A stretch of DNA of 64,000 nucleotides, taken from the NCBI RefSeq assembly GCF_030644365.1, contig NZ_CP130058.1, positions 1,674,001 to 1,738,000 on the forward strand. The letters are read 5' to 3'. The number at the start of each line of letters is the position of its first letter. Position 1 is the first letter of the stretch. Below the pieces are notes generated by a model, which ran no database searches, was not told where the DNA came from, and saw only the letters and a program-made list of their open reading frames with translations. The DNA is from Schaalia sp. HMT-172. Lineage in GTDB: Bacteria > Actinomycetota > Actinomycetes > Actinomycetales > Actinomycetaceae. Of the stretch, positions 52,346-61,199 are shown piece by piece. A program made the position numbers and the translations under genes.

Positions 52346-53233
52346 TCACCGCCTCCGTCGAGCCCACCGGTACCAGCCCAAGCCCTTCAGAGCGTCATCA
52401 ACCGATTCCTCGGTACCGAGACGGTCGAGCGCCTCCGGGTTCTTCTGGTAATACGCGAGCAGAGCCTTGACGCGCGAGGGGACGATGCGCAGGTGAGCGA
52501 AGGAGATCGGACATTCAACATCGTCGTCAGTCTTAATCAGCAGGGTCTTGCGCTGGCGATGAGCGATAACAGCAGGCTTTGCCACCCACGGAATCGTGTA
52601 GCTCACGCCATCTTTACCGCACAGCATGACGGCATTCTCGGTGAGCACGATGCGCTCCTGCCGCGGGGACGAGAACAAGGAACGGCCAACCGCCCCCGCA
52701 AGCGCGACGAGCGCGAAAGAGGTCACAGCCCCAAGCCGCACCAACAAAGAGGGCGCTCCGACGAGCAACGAGAGTCCGTAGAGCACGAGCCCCCCAACCG
52801 CGCACACGACCGTCACGATGCGCAAGACGGTCAGGCGCATGCTGGGCCGCACCGTCACACACCCATCAGGGGCCATGTCGAGGCGCACCAATCCACGAGA
52901 CCAGCCAGCATCCGCCTCCACCGCGGAAACGAAGGTCGCGGCGAACATGATCGACGCCACAGCAAAGATCGCGTCCCGCGCGAGGACTCCCAGGGCCGCA
53001 AGGAAAACTCCCGCGAGAATACCAACGAAGGAAACGGCCCACGCCTCGCTCTGTCGCCGATCCGACGGGTACACCGTAAAGAACGTGCCATAGTTCGGCT
53101 TGGGTGGGGTCGGCTCGCCGCCAGAGAACGAGGCCGGGGCGGGCTGACCTGCCTGGGCTTGCTCGGAGCCTCGGTGCACACCATCCTCAGGATCCGCAGA
53201 CTTGCCGCCGAGCGGGGGTTCAAACTTGTTCAC
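52346..53233 (-). CDS. Hypothetical membrane protein, paralogue A
   Basis: 295 aa from GTG 53233 (AAAGGTGA upstream). A Pro/Gly-rich cytoplasmic N-terminus (~1-60) is followed by four membrane helices (~65-85, 88-105, 135-155, 163-182), then a soluble C-terminal domain with PH-like strands (ERIVLTENAVMLCGKDGVSYTIPW..TLLIKTDDDVECPISF). It ends YYQKNPEALDRLGTEESVDD and ALKGLGW. The organisation resembles YcxB-like proteins. The next gene upstream encodes a clear relative with the same ending. An exact ACGAGGCCGGGG (53128-53139) falls inside the coding sequence at PAPASFS. Confidence 0.75.
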   Translation of the reverse strand: MNKFEPPLGGKSADPEDGVHRGSEQAQAGQPAPASFSGGEPTPPKPNYGTFFTVYPSDRRQSEAWAVSFVGILAGVFLAALGVLARDAIFAVASIMFAATFVSAVEADAGWSRGLVRLDMAPDGCVTVRPSMRLTVLRIVTVVCAVGGLVLYGLSLLVGAPSLLVRLGAVTSFALVALAGAVGRSLFSSPRQERIVLTENAVMLCGKDGVSYTIPWVAKPAVIAHRQRKTLLIKTDDDVECPISFAHLRIVPSRVKALLAYYQKNPEALDRLGTEESVDDALKGLGWYRWARRRR

Positions 53234-53275
53234 AACTCACCTTTCACAGCCCTCGCGTATCCGTCGCTGACACAT

Positions 53276-54031
53276 TCATACTGTCCACCCGAGCGCCCGC
53301 CTCACATCGTGCACCGAGTCTGGTTGTCCGAGCCGCGCGCGGGCTTGAGGATCGTCACAATAGTATTCAACCATCTTCTTGAGCTGAGGTTTCGACAGGG
53401 GAAGAACTATCAGGGAAGCGATCTTTTCTCGATCTCCGCGATAGCGAATGAGAACCTCATCAACGCCGCGAACACCCGCAACGACAGGACGATCCTTCCA
53501 ATAAAGAGAATGACAGATTCGGCGCGAATCGCGGATAACCATTTTGCGCTTGGTTATCTCAATGCTCTCACCTTTGCCAGAGACAAAACGCATCATTCCA
53601 GCTACTTGTCGATGACAGCTCAGCAATGCCAGAGCGACGACGCGTCGATACAGTCCATCCTCCAGGTGAACGGCACACCATATCCACCCAGTAGTAAACA
53701 GGGAAAGAAGGAAAGCGATCACGCCATGCAGATAAACTCCCATGGCGCTGAGCTCGATCCTGAGTTGCTGCCTACCATCATCATGGCTGATCGACAAAAA
53801 TAGGCCACCCGCATTATAGGCGAGAGGGACTGACAGTCCACTCATCACAACCATCAGAAGCAACAGTACACCGAGAGGCACCTTCCCCACATACAGTGCG
53901 ACAACAGCACCGAATGCGACGAAGACCATAATTCCCATCGCCACCTTCTCGGAAAACGATACTCCTTCATCACGATCGGGAATGGCATAGAACCGCTGAG
54001 CACGCTTCCTCTTGCGCGCTATCCAGCCCAT
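53276..54031 (-). CDS. Hypothetical membrane protein, paralogue B
   Basis: 251 aa. Start ATG 54031 with AGGTGAG upstream. Short basic N-terminus (MGWIARKRKRAQRFYAI), helices around residues 30-45, 50-70, 95-115 and perhaps 120-140, then a soluble region (GESIEITKRKMVIRDSRRIC..VDEVLIRYRGDREKIASLIVLP) and the ending KKMVEYYCDDPQARARLGQPD, then SVHDVRRALGW. The YY-x5-A-x3-RLG..SV.D..+.LGW C-terminus matches paralogue A, so the two genes arose by duplication. 43 bp separate them; a shared transcript is possible. Function unknown. Confidence 0.75.
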   Translation of the reverse strand: MGWIARKRKRAQRFYAIPDRDEGVSFSEKVAMGIMVFVAFGAVVALYVGKVPLGVLLLLMVVMSGLSVPLAYNAGGLFLSISHDDGRQQLRIELSAMGVYLHGVIAFLLSLFTTGWIWCAVHLEDGLYRRVVALALLSCHRQVAGMMRFVSGKGESIEITKRKMVIRDSRRICHSLYWKDRPVVAGVRGVDEVLIRYRGDREKIASLIVLPLSKPQLKKMVEYYCDDPQARARLGQPDSVHDVRRALGWTV

Positions 54032-54124
54032 GTCATGCGCTCACCTCGCTTGGATCAACTCTCTCAACAAACTCTGCGTCGCAACCACCACTAGAACCTA
54101 GAATCTCAGTGCGCAGATGAAAGG

Positions 54125-54154
54125 TCCCCGGCCTCATAATCGAGAACGGGGACC
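54125..54154 (-). terminator. Terminator of the 117-aa gene
   Basis: GTCCCC (54125-54130) and GGGGAC (54149-54154) close a loop that holds a one-mismatch copy of the 12-mer (54127-54138). Confidence 0.6.
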
Positions 54155-54196
54155 ACTGTCATGCTGACACTGCGGCACCGCGTTGCATCGCGTGCG

Positions 54197-54550
54197 TCAG
54201 GACGCGGTGACCTCAACGGCCGTGCTCTGCACGAGGCCCGACAGGGCATCCATGAAACGCGCGATGAGCTTGCGGTTGCGCCCATTCTGCATGAGGTTCG
54301 GCATGCCCTTCGTGGTGCAGGTGACCTCGACGATGACGCCCTGCTCGTTCGGGATGAAGCCGACGACGATGCGCTCACCGTAGGAGGTGAAGCTGAAGGG
54401 CGTCTCGAACGTGATGAAGCGGGCGTTGATGTCCGCGCCGGTCAGGGTCGCCTTGTCGACGGCCTGCAGCGCGCTCATCGCCGCGTTGAAGACCTGCTCG
54501 TACGGCAGGCTGTACTGGAACGCCTGCGTGGTGCTAGCAGTAAAACCCAT
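54197..54550 (-). CDS. 117-aa hypothetical protein
   Basis: The start is taken as ATG 54550 (MGFTASTTQAFQYSLPYEQV), because AAGGAG stands 5 nt upstream; the frame is open to 54616, but that would include the hairpin. The product is soluble and mixed alpha/beta: a helix at YEQVFNAAMSALQAV, strands ARFITFETPFSFTSYGERIVVGFI and GVIVEVTCTTK, and a C-terminal helix (RKLIARFMDALSGLVQ). The shape, with helix-strand-strand-helix, is like small START- or DUF1499-type domains, but no family is recognised. A promoter with an inverted repeat lies ~70-100 bp upstream. Confidence 0.7.
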   Translation of the reverse strand: MGFTASTTQAFQYSLPYEQVFNAAMSALQAVDKATLTGADINARFITFETPFSFTSYGERIVVGFIPNEQGVIVEVTCTTKGMPNLMQNGRNRKLIARFMDALSGLVQSTAVEVTAS

Positions 54551-54616
54551 GGTGTCTCCTTGTGAGAGTAGTTGACGTATCGCCCACTGCGCGAGGCTCA
54601 CGCGCAGACCCGTCAA

Positions 54617-54654
54617 CAGGGAGTGCTCTCACGCACAAATGAGCACTCCCAGTA
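54617..54654 (-). promoter_or_regulatory. -10 element with an overlapping inverted repeat (operator-like)
   Basis: TATACT on the minus strand (54649-54654) is followed at once by a perfect 10-bp inverted repeat GGGAGTGCTC / GAGCACTCCC (54617-54648, 12-base spacer), at the expected transcription start. It suits a repressor operator or a 5' mRNA hairpin for the 117-aa gene. Confidence 0.5.
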
Positions 54655-54726
54655 TAGCGCCATGCGCGCGCGACCCTTCCACCCGGTCCCAAGCAACAGC
54701 GTCAACAGCCTCAATGAAAACGAGCA

Positions 54727-54758
54727 GGCGCCGAGGCGGCCATAACCGTCTCGGCGCC
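54727..54758 (-). terminator. Terminator of the DUF4232 lipoprotein gene
   Basis: GGCGCCGAGGCGG / CCGTCTCGGCGCC, a 13-bp stem with one mismatch and a 6-base loop, 28 bp past the stop. Confidence 0.85.
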
Positions 54759-54785
54759 CACCCGTGACAAATAGTGCAATGTCGC

Positions 54786-55436
54786 TCAGCCGATGGGTTC
54801 GAAGGGACTCACCGCGACGGAGGCCATCTCCTGGCACACCCGCAGGGAGAGGCGCAGGCTCGTCGAACCCGAACCGTTCGTGTTGATGATGTCCACCTGG
54901 TCGGCGTCCGCAGCCGTGCACCCATCGACGCCGTCCACCGACTCGGCCGTCAGCGTGACTCCCACGCGCCCACCCTCAGGAATCGTGTACACGTTGCCCG
55001 GATCCTCGCCGTCGCGCGCCGCCTCGGAGACAGTCGCCCCGCCGGAGGCGAAAAGGACCTGCGGGAAGCCGCTGATCCAACACGAGGACCCCTCATTCGT
55101 GAAGGTCACCTCGACATAGGTGGTCGAACCAATCTCCTGGCGCGAACCCACGGATGCCTGCAGATTCGACAGGTCGCAGCGCGCCTCATTGTCACTCACG
55201 TCCACGTCGGGCGCCTGGTTCCCCCTATCGGTGGACGCGCTCTGGGCCGCCTCACCGCTCTGGGAGGCCCCACCGCTCTGGGAGGGCGCCGCGCTAGAGG
55301 AAGTCGAAGCACTCGGCGTCGCAGGCGAGGACGTCGCCCCCGACTCGGGCTGGCCGCCCTTCGGCGAACAGGCGCCGACGCCCAGGGCGAGGGCGGACAG
55401 TGCGGTCACGGCAAGGAAGCGTCGCATATTGATCAT
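54786..55436 (-). CDS. DUF4232 lipoprotein
   Basis: 216 aa, predicted surface lipoprotein. A signal peptide with a lipobox (RRFLAVTALSALALGVGAC, Cys23) is followed by a Ser/Gln/Ala-rich linker (~25-75) and a DUF4232 domain (~85-210) with the typical RC(D)LSNLQASVGSRQE, VEVTFTNEGSSCWISGFPQV and a C-terminal LRVCQEM cysteine. DUF4232 occurs in secreted or lipid-anchored actinobacterial proteins; no function is established. The start is ATG 55436. Monocistronic, with its own terminator. Confidence 0.88.
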   Translation of the reverse strand: MINMRRFLAVTALSALALGVGACSPKGGQPESGATSSPATPSASTSSSAAPSQSGGASQSGEAAQSASTDRGNQAPDVDVSDNEARCDLSNLQASVGSRQEIGSTTYVEVTFTNEGSSCWISGFPQVLFASGGATVSEAARDGEDPGNVYTIPEGGRVGVTLTAESVDGVDGCTAADADQVDIINTNGSGSTSLRLSLRVCQEMASVAVSPFEPIG

Positions 55437-55508
55437 GCGACCATCCTATGGAAGCGACGCGGGGGTCCTCCTCGCCACGCCGGTCGTTACGAACTGGTGA
55501 CAAGCGGC

Positions 55509-55530
55509 GCCCGCCACGCGAGCGGCGGGC
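55509..55530 (-). terminator. Hairpin after the amino-acid permease gene
   Basis: GCCCGCC / GGCGGGC, 7-bp stem, ~65 bp past the stop. An isolated exact CCCCGGCCTCGT follows at 55533-55544. Confidence 0.5.
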
Positions 55531-55595
55531 CACCCCGGCCTCGTCAATTCCCAATCCGCCCACGCGAGCAAAGAACGACGCCCTCCCGCGACCAC

Positions 55596-57101
55596 TCAGC
55601 TGCCGGAAACCGGCTCAATCTTGACGGGCGCGACGTCCATCTCCTCGAAAGACACCAGGCGGTCCTTGCGCACCAGGTGATAGCCCCACCACACGACGCC
55701 GAAGAGCGGCAGGCCAATGTAGGAGGAGGCAACCTCCCAGACCTGGCCATGGATAATGGCCTCGTAGTTCTGCCCCGCCATGACCACCAGGCACATGATG
55801 AACGCAATGATCGGACCCACCGGGTAGAACGGTGACCGGTACGGCAAATCCTCTAAGAGGTAACCCTGAATCCAGTACGCGCGACGGAATCGAAGATGAC
55901 TGACCGCGATCCCCAACCACATGATGATGCCCGAAATGCCAACAATATTGACCAGCCAAATGTAGGCGTCGTTAAAAACCAGCTGCGTGAGGAAGCCCAA
56001 CGCCGCCATCACCGTCGTCACCGCCATCGCATAACCGGGCACTCCGCCCTTCGTGACACGCGCAAAGATGGCTGGCGCCTGTCCCTTGAGTGCCATCGAG
56101 TGCAACATGCGCGAGGCCGCATACAGGCCCGAATTACCCGCCGACAGGATCGACGTGAGGATGACGGCGTTCATGACGGCCGCCGCCGCGCCGATCCCCA
56201 TGCGCGCGAAAACCAGCGTGAACGGGGACTGCGTCACGTTGTTCGCGCTGTCGTCGGCGGCGCTGAGCAGGCTCGGATCCGTGTAGGGCAACAGCGTGCC
56301 GATCACCGCGATCGCGCCAATGTAGAAGAACATGATGCGCCAAAACACCGTGCGGATCGAGCGTGGCACGTCCCGGCGCGGATTCTCCGACTCGCCGGCG
56401 GCCACGCCGACCAGCTCGGTCCCCTGGAACGAGAAGCCCGCGATCATGAAGACAGCGATAACGCCGACGAAACCGTTGTGGAAGGGCGCATCCCCGGTCG
56501 TCCAATTCGACAGGCCCGGGGAATTCGTCCCCATGACGCCCGCGATCATGAAGACGCCGGAGATGACGAACACGACGACGATGACGACTTTGATGGCCGC
56601 CAGCCAGAACTCCGCCTCGCCGTAGACGCGCGCCGACAGGGCGTTGAGCCCGACGACGATCACCAGGAACAGCACCGCCCATATCCACGAGGGCACGGAC
56701 GGGAACCAGTACGCCATCACCAGGCCCGAGGCGACGAGGTCCGCGGCCACCGTCACCGCCCAGTTGAACCAGTAGTTCCACCCCATCGCGAACCCGAAGG
56801 ACGGGGAGATGAACTTCGTCGCGAAGGTCTGGAAGGAGCCCGCGACCGGCTGGTGGGCGCTCATCTCGCCCAGGGACTGCATGAGGAGCAGCACCATGAG
56901 GCCGATCGCCGCGTACGCCAGGAGGGCGCCGCCGGGGCCGGCGTTGGCGACCGTGGCACCGGAGGCCAGGAACAGGCCTGTGCCGATCGCCCCGCCGATG
57001 GCGATCATCTGCATGTGGCGCGACGCCAGGCCACGCTTGAGCTGCGTGTTGGAGCGCTGGCGGACTTCGCTCGCGATGTCATCGGGAGTGGGGGTTTCCA
57101 T
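55596..57101 (-). CDS. APC-superfamily amino-acid permease
   Basis: 501-aa transporter of the AAT family (LysP/ProY/GABA-type permeases). The start is ATG 57101 (METPTPDDIASEVRQRSNTQ) with GAGGA 8 nt upstream; an ATG at 57116 is in frame too. A soluble N-terminus is followed by twelve helices; helix 1 carries the substrate-binding glycine loop IAIGGAIGTGLFLASG, and QSLGEMSAHQPVAGSFQTFA (helix 2-3) is the AAT signature. The specificity among amino acids is not determinable. Divergent from the MgtC-family gene with 333 bp between them. Confidence 0.9.
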   Translation of the reverse strand: METPTPDDIASEVRQRSNTQLKRGLASRHMQMIAIGGAIGTGLFLASGATVANAGPGGALLAYAAIGLMVLLLMQSLGEMSAHQPVAGSFQTFATKFISPSFGFAMGWNYWFNWAVTVAADLVASGLVMAYWFPSVPSWIWAVLFLVIVVGLNALSARVYGEAEFWLAAIKVVIVVVFVISGVFMIAGVMGTNSPGLSNWTTGDAPFHNGFVGVIAVFMIAGFSFQGTELVGVAAGESENPRRDVPRSIRTVFWRIMFFYIGAIAVIGTLLPYTDPSLLSAADDSANNVTQSPFTLVFARMGIGAAAAVMNAVILTSILSAGNSGLYAASRMLHSMALKGQAPAIFARVTKGGVPGYAMAVTTVMAALGFLTQLVFNDAYIWLVNIVGISGIIMWLGIAVSHLRFRRAYWIQGYLLEDLPYRSPFYPVGPIIAFIMCLVVMAGQNYEAIIHGQVWEVASSYIGLPLFGVVWWGYHLVRKDRLVSFEEMDVAPVKIEPVSGS

Positions 57102-57434
57102 GAATGGGGTCCTCATCTGTCGATCGTGAGTCCCATCTTAGTCCCTAATTCTTGTGTCGTGATTGGGACGTTCTTTCCTTGGTCTTTAACGAGGCCAGGG
57201 CCGGGTCGCGCTCGCCACTCCCGTGAGTTCACCGACATCTCATTGTATTGTCAACACTTGCGACGTAAGGCACCGCGGGGCGCCGCGGTGCGGTTTGTCG
57301 CCACCTCTCCCCTGCTTCGTCACCCGCACCCATCGCGTTCGGCACGAGGGAAAGGACACCGTGCGCGGCGCCGAGACCTGGCGCACTCGCATCGCTACAC
57401 TGAAACCCTCCCCGCGCCAACGAAAGAAGGGACT
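57102..57434. other. Divergent intergenic region with a strong hairpin
   Basis: CACCGCGG-GGCG-CCGCGGTG (57271-57290) is a perfect 8-bp stem-loop ~145 bp before the MgtC-family start. TACACT (57402-57407) may be a -10 for that gene. A one-mismatch 12-mer lies at 57189-57200. No riboswitch was recognised. Confidence 0.4.
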
Positions 57435-58127
57435 ATGACGTACCAACTTGCGAGCATCGGCTGGATGCTGCTCGCCCTCGTCCTGTCGGCCTCCATCGGC
57501 CTCGAACGACAGATCCGAGGCAAGAGCGCGGGCATCCGCACCCAGGCCATCGTCGGCATGACGGCGTGCCTCATGATGTTGATCTCCAAATACGGCTTCT
57601 CCGACATCCTGATGGACGGCATCACCCGTTACGACCCCTCGCGCGTCGCCTCCCAGATCGTCTCCGGCATCGGCTTCCTCGGAGCCGGCATCATCCTGAC
57701 CCGACACGGCGCGATCCGAGGCCTCACGACCGCCGCCACCATCTGGGAAACCGCGGCGATCGGCATGGCGTGCGGGGCCGGACTGTGGTGGCTCGCCATC
57801 GCCGGCACCGCCCTCCACTTCATCGTCATCGCCCTGCTGACGCCTCTCGTCCAGTTCATCCTCATGCGCACCCACGGGCACAAGGTGACGCTGAGCGTCC
57901 ACTACTCCCCCGGGCACGGGGTCCTCTCCTCGCTGCTGACGCAGGTCGGGACGCTGGGCTGGGCCGTGTCTTCCGTGTCCACGCGCACCGACTCGACCGA
58001 ACGCATGTCTGTCGCACGTTTCACCGCGTCGACACGCCAGGACCTCTCCAAGTCCCTCCTGGTGACCACCCTGTCGGACCTGGACGGCGTCGCCGGCGTC
58101 GACGTCACCGAGGAAGACGACGAGTAA
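57435..58127 (+). CDS. MgtC/SapB-family membrane protein
   Basis: 230 aa from ATG 57435 (GAAAGAAGGG upstream). Five N-terminal helices include the family motif GFLGAGIILTRHGAIRGLTTAATIWETAAIGMACGAG (residues ~75-110; the loop RGLTTAATIW is the signature). The N-terminal LERQIRGKSAGIRTQAIVGM is also typical. The C-terminal ~80 residues (VTLSVHYSPGHGVLSSLL..) form a small soluble ACT-like domain. MgtC proteins affect magnesium-limited growth and F-ATPase in pathogens; many homologues lack known roles. Followed by a strong terminator. Confidence 0.9.
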   Translation: MTYQLASIGWMLLALVLSASIGLERQIRGKSAGIRTQAIVGMTACLMMLISKYGFSDILMDGITRYDPSRVASQIVSGIGFLGAGIILTRHGAIRGLTTAATIWETAAIGMACGAGLWWLAIAGTALHFIVIALLTPLVQFILMRTHGHKVTLSVHYSPGHGVLSSLLTQVGTLGWAVSSVSTRTDSTERMSVARFTASTRQDLSKSLLVTTLSDLDGVAGVDVTEEDDE

Positions 58128-58136
58128 GCACAAGAG

Positions 58137-58174
58137 AACGAGGGGCTCGCGGTTTCATCCGCGAGCCCCTCGTT
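58137..58174. terminator. Terminator of the MgtC-family gene
   Basis: A 16-bp perfect stem beginning AACGAGGGGCTCGCGG with a TTTCAT loop, followed by TTTATG. It lies between convergent genes and can serve both. Confidence 0.9.
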
Positions 58175-58197
58175 TATGCCCTCAGGCACTCAGCGCA

Positions 58198-59697
58198 TCA
58201 CGCTTGAGGACCGAAAGGATTGAAGGGCTGGTTACCCTGCTGGTTCTGCTGGCCGTACTGGTTCTGCTGGCCCTGCTGGCCGTACTGGGCCTGCTGGCCA
58301 TACTGCCCCTGCTGGGCCTGCTGGCCATACTGAGGCTGCTGGGCCTGCTGGCCATACTGCCCCTGCTGGGCCTGCTGGCCATACTGAGGCTGCTGGGGAC
58401 GCTGCTGACCGAAGGCCGACTGACCCGCCTGGAAGCCCTGCTGCTGGCCGTACTGGCCCGGCTGGCCGAAGGCACCCGGGGTTGCATTCACGGGAGCAAC
58501 CTTGCCGGCCTTGAGCTCGAGGAGCAGAACGCCGCCCGCAGCACCCATGGCGAGGGAGAAGAAGGGGAACAGGAACGCGCCGATCGACAGGTAGCTCACG
58601 CCGATCTCGACCATGGAATAGATCGTCATAATGACCGAGAGGAATGCCAGGAGAATCGACCCGGCACCCGTCGTGATGAACGCCCACTTCTGGTTCGTGA
58701 ACCAGTAGGCGACACCAACAGCGACGGTGCCCACAAGCAGGAGGGTGAAGGTAACCGGGAACCAGCCGCCGCCGCCAAGGAGCGACTCGTGGAAGCCGAA
58801 GAGGGAGACGTAGGGCAGGACCATCGAAATGAGGACCAGGAGAGCCGCAACGCCGACGCCGATCAGCGCGTAGGTCGCGCGAACGGAACGACCACTGACC
58901 TTACCGGTCTCGGAAACAACGGCGTTCTGGAACTGGTTGAAGGCCGTATTTGCGGCGGCGCCGAACTGCTGAGCGGCAGCTCCAAACTGCTGACCGGCGG
59001 ACTGACCGGGCTGACCCTGCGGGGCCTGGCCATACTGCGGCCGCCCCTGGGGAGCCTGCCCGTACTGCGGCTGACCCTGGGGAGCCTGGCCATACTGCGG
59101 CTGACCCTGGGGAGCCTGACCGTACTGCGGCTGACCCTGGGGAGCCTGACCGTACTGCGGCTGACCCTGGGGAGCCTGACCGTACTGCGGCTGCGCGGCG
59201 GGGGTCTGACCGTACTGCGGCTGCGCGGCGGGGGTCTGACCATCGGCTGCGAGTTCGGCGGCGGACTTCTCACGCGCACCCTCGGTAATCGTGCGCTCGA
59301 GCTCCTCGTCCGACACCGCGGGGGCGTCGGTGGTGGGGTTCTCGCCGAGGGCTGGTGTCGCGTCGGTCGCGGGTCCCGCCTGCTCCTGCTGAACGGGCTC
59401 GTTGACAGCCGCGCCCTGCTCGGCTACGGCCTCATCAACAGCCGCGATCTGTGCGGCCACGGCCTCATCAACGGCCTCGGCCTGGTCGGACACAGGCTGC
59501 TCGGCGGTCGGCGGCTGCGCGGGGACGACGCCCTGGTCGGACAGCCACTGCCCAAGCGCCGGGTACAGCGACGGGTGGGTCGCAACGTAGGGGCGCAGGT
59601 CGGGACGCGCGGCCGTGATATCGGCGAGGTCCTGAGCGGTCAGTGCCGGGTTACTCATGTCAGCAGCGCTGAGCTGCGACGGGTCGATAGTGCTCAT
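58198..59697 (-). CDS. Low-complexity membrane protein with an LRV-like N-terminus and Q/Y/G repeats
   Basis: 499 aa from ATG 59697 (AGAGGA upstream). Residues ~15-55 ([36 protein letters not shown]) are a variant leucine-rich (LRV-like) motif known in actinobacterial proteins. Then an acidic Ala/Glu region, eight ~11-residue repeats of the [10 protein letters not shown] type (~155-245), four membrane helices (~285-430), and a Gln/Tyr-rich C-terminal tail with [12 protein letters not shown] repeats. Low-complexity tails of this type can mediate self-assembly, but the function here is unknown. Convergent with the MgtC gene; the initiator tRNA gene is upstream. Confidence 0.75.
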   Translation of the reverse strand: MSTIDPSQLSAADMSNPALTAQDLADITAARPDLRPYVATHPSLYPALGQWLSDQGVVPAQPPTAEQPVSDQAEAVDEAVAAQIAAVDEAVAEQGAAVNEPVQQEQAGPATDATPALGENPTTDAPAVSDEELERTITEGAREKSAAELAADGQTPAAQPQYGQTPAAQPQYGQAPQGQPQYGQAPQGQPQYGQAPQGQPQYGQAPQGQPQYGQAPQGRPQYGQAPQGQPGQSAGQQFGAAAQQFGAAANTAFNQFQNAVVSETGKVSGRSVRATYALIGVGVAALLVLISMVLPYVSLFGFHESLLGGGGWFPVTFTLLLVGTVAVGVAYWFTNQKWAFITTGAGSILLAFLSVIMTIYSMVEIGVSYLSIGAFLFPFFSLAMGAAGGVLLLELKAGKVAPVNATPGAFGQPGQYGQQQGFQAGQSAFGQQRPQQPQYGQQAQQGQYGQQAQQPQYGQQAQQGQYGQQAQYGQQGQQNQYGQQNQQGNQPFNPFGPQA

Positions 59698-59811
59698 CTG
59701 TATTCCTCTCGCACCCGAAAGTGCAGTTCCTGATGGCGAACAGTCAATACTATCGCGTGAGTCTGCCGCCAGGTCAAGACGTTCGAACGATGAAACGCGC
59801 GGCGAGCAAAG

Positions 59812-59839
59812 AAGCCCGGTCCCTGTCGGGACCGGGCTT
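59812..59839 (-). terminator. Terminator of the initiator tRNA gene
   Basis: AAGCCCGGTCCC-TGTC-GGGACCGGGCTT, a 12-bp perfect stem with a 4-base loop, directly after the tRNA. Confidence 0.9.
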
Positions 59840-59843
59840 GTGG

Positions 59844-59920
59844 TGGTAGCGGGGACAGGATTTGAACCTGCGACCTCCGGGTTATGAGCCCGGCGAGCTA
59901 CCGAACTGCTCCACCCCGCG
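59844..59920 (-). tRNA. Initiator tRNA-fMet (CAU)
   Basis: 77 nt with an encoded CCA. Anticodon CAU (GGGCTCATAACCC) sits on an anticodon stem of three G-C pairs, and the first base pair is mismatched (C1 with U72). Both mark an initiator rather than an elongator tRNA. T arm GGTTCAAATCC. Confidence 0.95.
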
Positions 59921-60087
59921 TCGGTGGTTAAAACCTTACCACCAGGCTCAAGACGCTTCAACCAAAGGGGCCGTGAACTACGTCTCCGCACCACAGCCCC
60001 GACCCGCGCCTCATCTCGGAGGCCTCGGGCCGGGGCGACGCTCATCAGTTCGCCAGATCAGCCCCGCTCTACTGGACAGGGTTATCC

Positions 60088-60993
60088 CTACCCGCGCCAG
60101 GCTGCGGGATCCCCCGCGCCAGGCTGCGGGATCCCCGGCGCGGGCGCGGCGCCGACTGCCGGCGGGGTGCCGGCAGCGGGCCACATGCCCTGAGGGGCAA
60201 CGGGATTCACGCCGAGGGGCGGCACCGCACCACCGGATGCCGGGTATCCGCCCTGCATGGGGGCAGCCACGAACGGGCCACCGACTGGAGCGGCCGCGGG
60301 AGTACTCCGACCGGGCACGGCAAGGACGATGGCGGTGACGATACCGGTGCGCACGATCAGCCAGATCAGAACCCCACGCACAACGAGCAAGGGAGCGTAC
60401 CACTGATCACCAAAGACCGACGGGTCCAGCGTCGGGGGCATGAACAGCCCATACCACTCCCCACCCTGCACGACGGAGAGCACCGGGTCGATGAGCAGGA
60501 AGGAGACTAGAACGACGCAGACCAGAACGTAGCGTATGACAATGTTTCGTCCCGCGAGCGCGATCGCGGCCAGCACGATCAACACGGAGTATATGACCAC
60601 CCACTCATAGAACCAGATGTCCGTAAAACGCAGGAGATAGAGCCTCAGGTCGTCGAAGAAGTAGGGAATGAAAATGTTAACGAGCATGAGCGTCCACACA
60701 ACCAGCTCAATGCGCAGACACACCCGCACGCGCGTGGAGAGCTGTGGGCGCGCGGGCCGGGCCATCGGGTAGGGTCCCGGCTGTGCCCAAGCTTGCGGTG
60801 CGGGTCCCGGCTGTCCCCAAGCTTGCGGTGCGGGTCCCGGCTGTCCCCAAGCTTGCGGTGCGGGTCCCGGCTGACCGCCGCCCTGGTACGGGATCCCCGG
60901 GACAGGACCGGAGAATTGACCGGGAGCATGGACAGCCCCACTTGCTCCGCCGGAACGGTTGGGTTGGGGATTCGGGATGTGAGGATTGCTCAC
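60088..60993 (-). CDS. Hypothetical membrane protein with Pro/Gly/Gln-rich tails
   Basis: 301 aa from GTG 60993 (AAGGAG 7 nt upstream). The N-terminal tail contains three perfect 30-bp/10-aa repeats (GQPGPAPQAW, DNA around 60783-60870). About five to six membrane helices follow (residues ~95-215: VVWTLMLVNIFIPYF, WVVIYSVLIVLAAIAL, VLVCVVLVSFLLI, LLVVRGVLIWLIVRTGIV). A second Pro/Ala/Gly tail ends PAPGIPQPGAGDPAAWRG. It mirrors the neighbour across the tRNA gene in having membrane helices between low-complexity tails, but the repeat sequence differs. No family recognised. Confidence 0.75.
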   Translation of the reverse strand: MSNPHIPNPQPNRSGGASGAVHAPGQFSGPVPGIPYQGGGQPGPAPQAWGQPGPAPQAWGQPGPAPQAWAQPGPYPMARPARPQLSTRVRVCLRIELVVWTLMLVNIFIPYFFDDLRLYLLRFTDIWFYEWVVIYSVLIVLAAIALAGRNIVIRYVLVCVVLVSFLLIDPVLSVVQGGEWYGLFMPPTLDPSVFGDQWYAPLLVVRGVLIWLIVRTGIVTAIVLAVPGRSTPAAAPVGGPFVAAPMQGGYPASGGAVPPLGVNPVAPQGMWPAAGTPPAVGAAPAPGIPQPGAGDPAAWRG

Positions 60994-61128
60994 TGGCAGG
61001 CTCCTTCCGCGCATATCGGTCACGCGCGAGTATACGTGATTTTCATCATATCAGCAGGGCTCTGCCGACACAACGATAGACACGGACGGACCACTTCCCG
61101 TCGTGCACCAACCCCACCGTCACATAGA

Positions 61129-61176
61129 GCGCGCCCGGCCTACCTCACAATGTGTGATTGGCAGGGCCGGGCGCGC
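61129..61176 (-). terminator. Terminator of the UPF0182 gene
   Basis: GCGCGCCCGGCC / GGCCGGGCGCGC, a 12-bp perfect stem with a 24-base loop, starting 24 bp past the stop. The loop itself can form a small TCACA/TGTGA pair. Confidence 0.8.
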
Positions 61177-61199
61177 ATCGGACAGGCGCCAAACAGCGC

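Noticed and set aside
57271-57290. Magnesium riboswitch (M-box) upstream of the MgtC-family gene
   Set aside because: Only a short GC-rich hairpin is present; none of the conserved M-box helices could be found.
55896-57434. Long plus-strand extension upstream of the MgtC-family start
   Set aside because: Antisense to the permease gene; the MgtC fold begins at the ATG 57435 with its own RBS.
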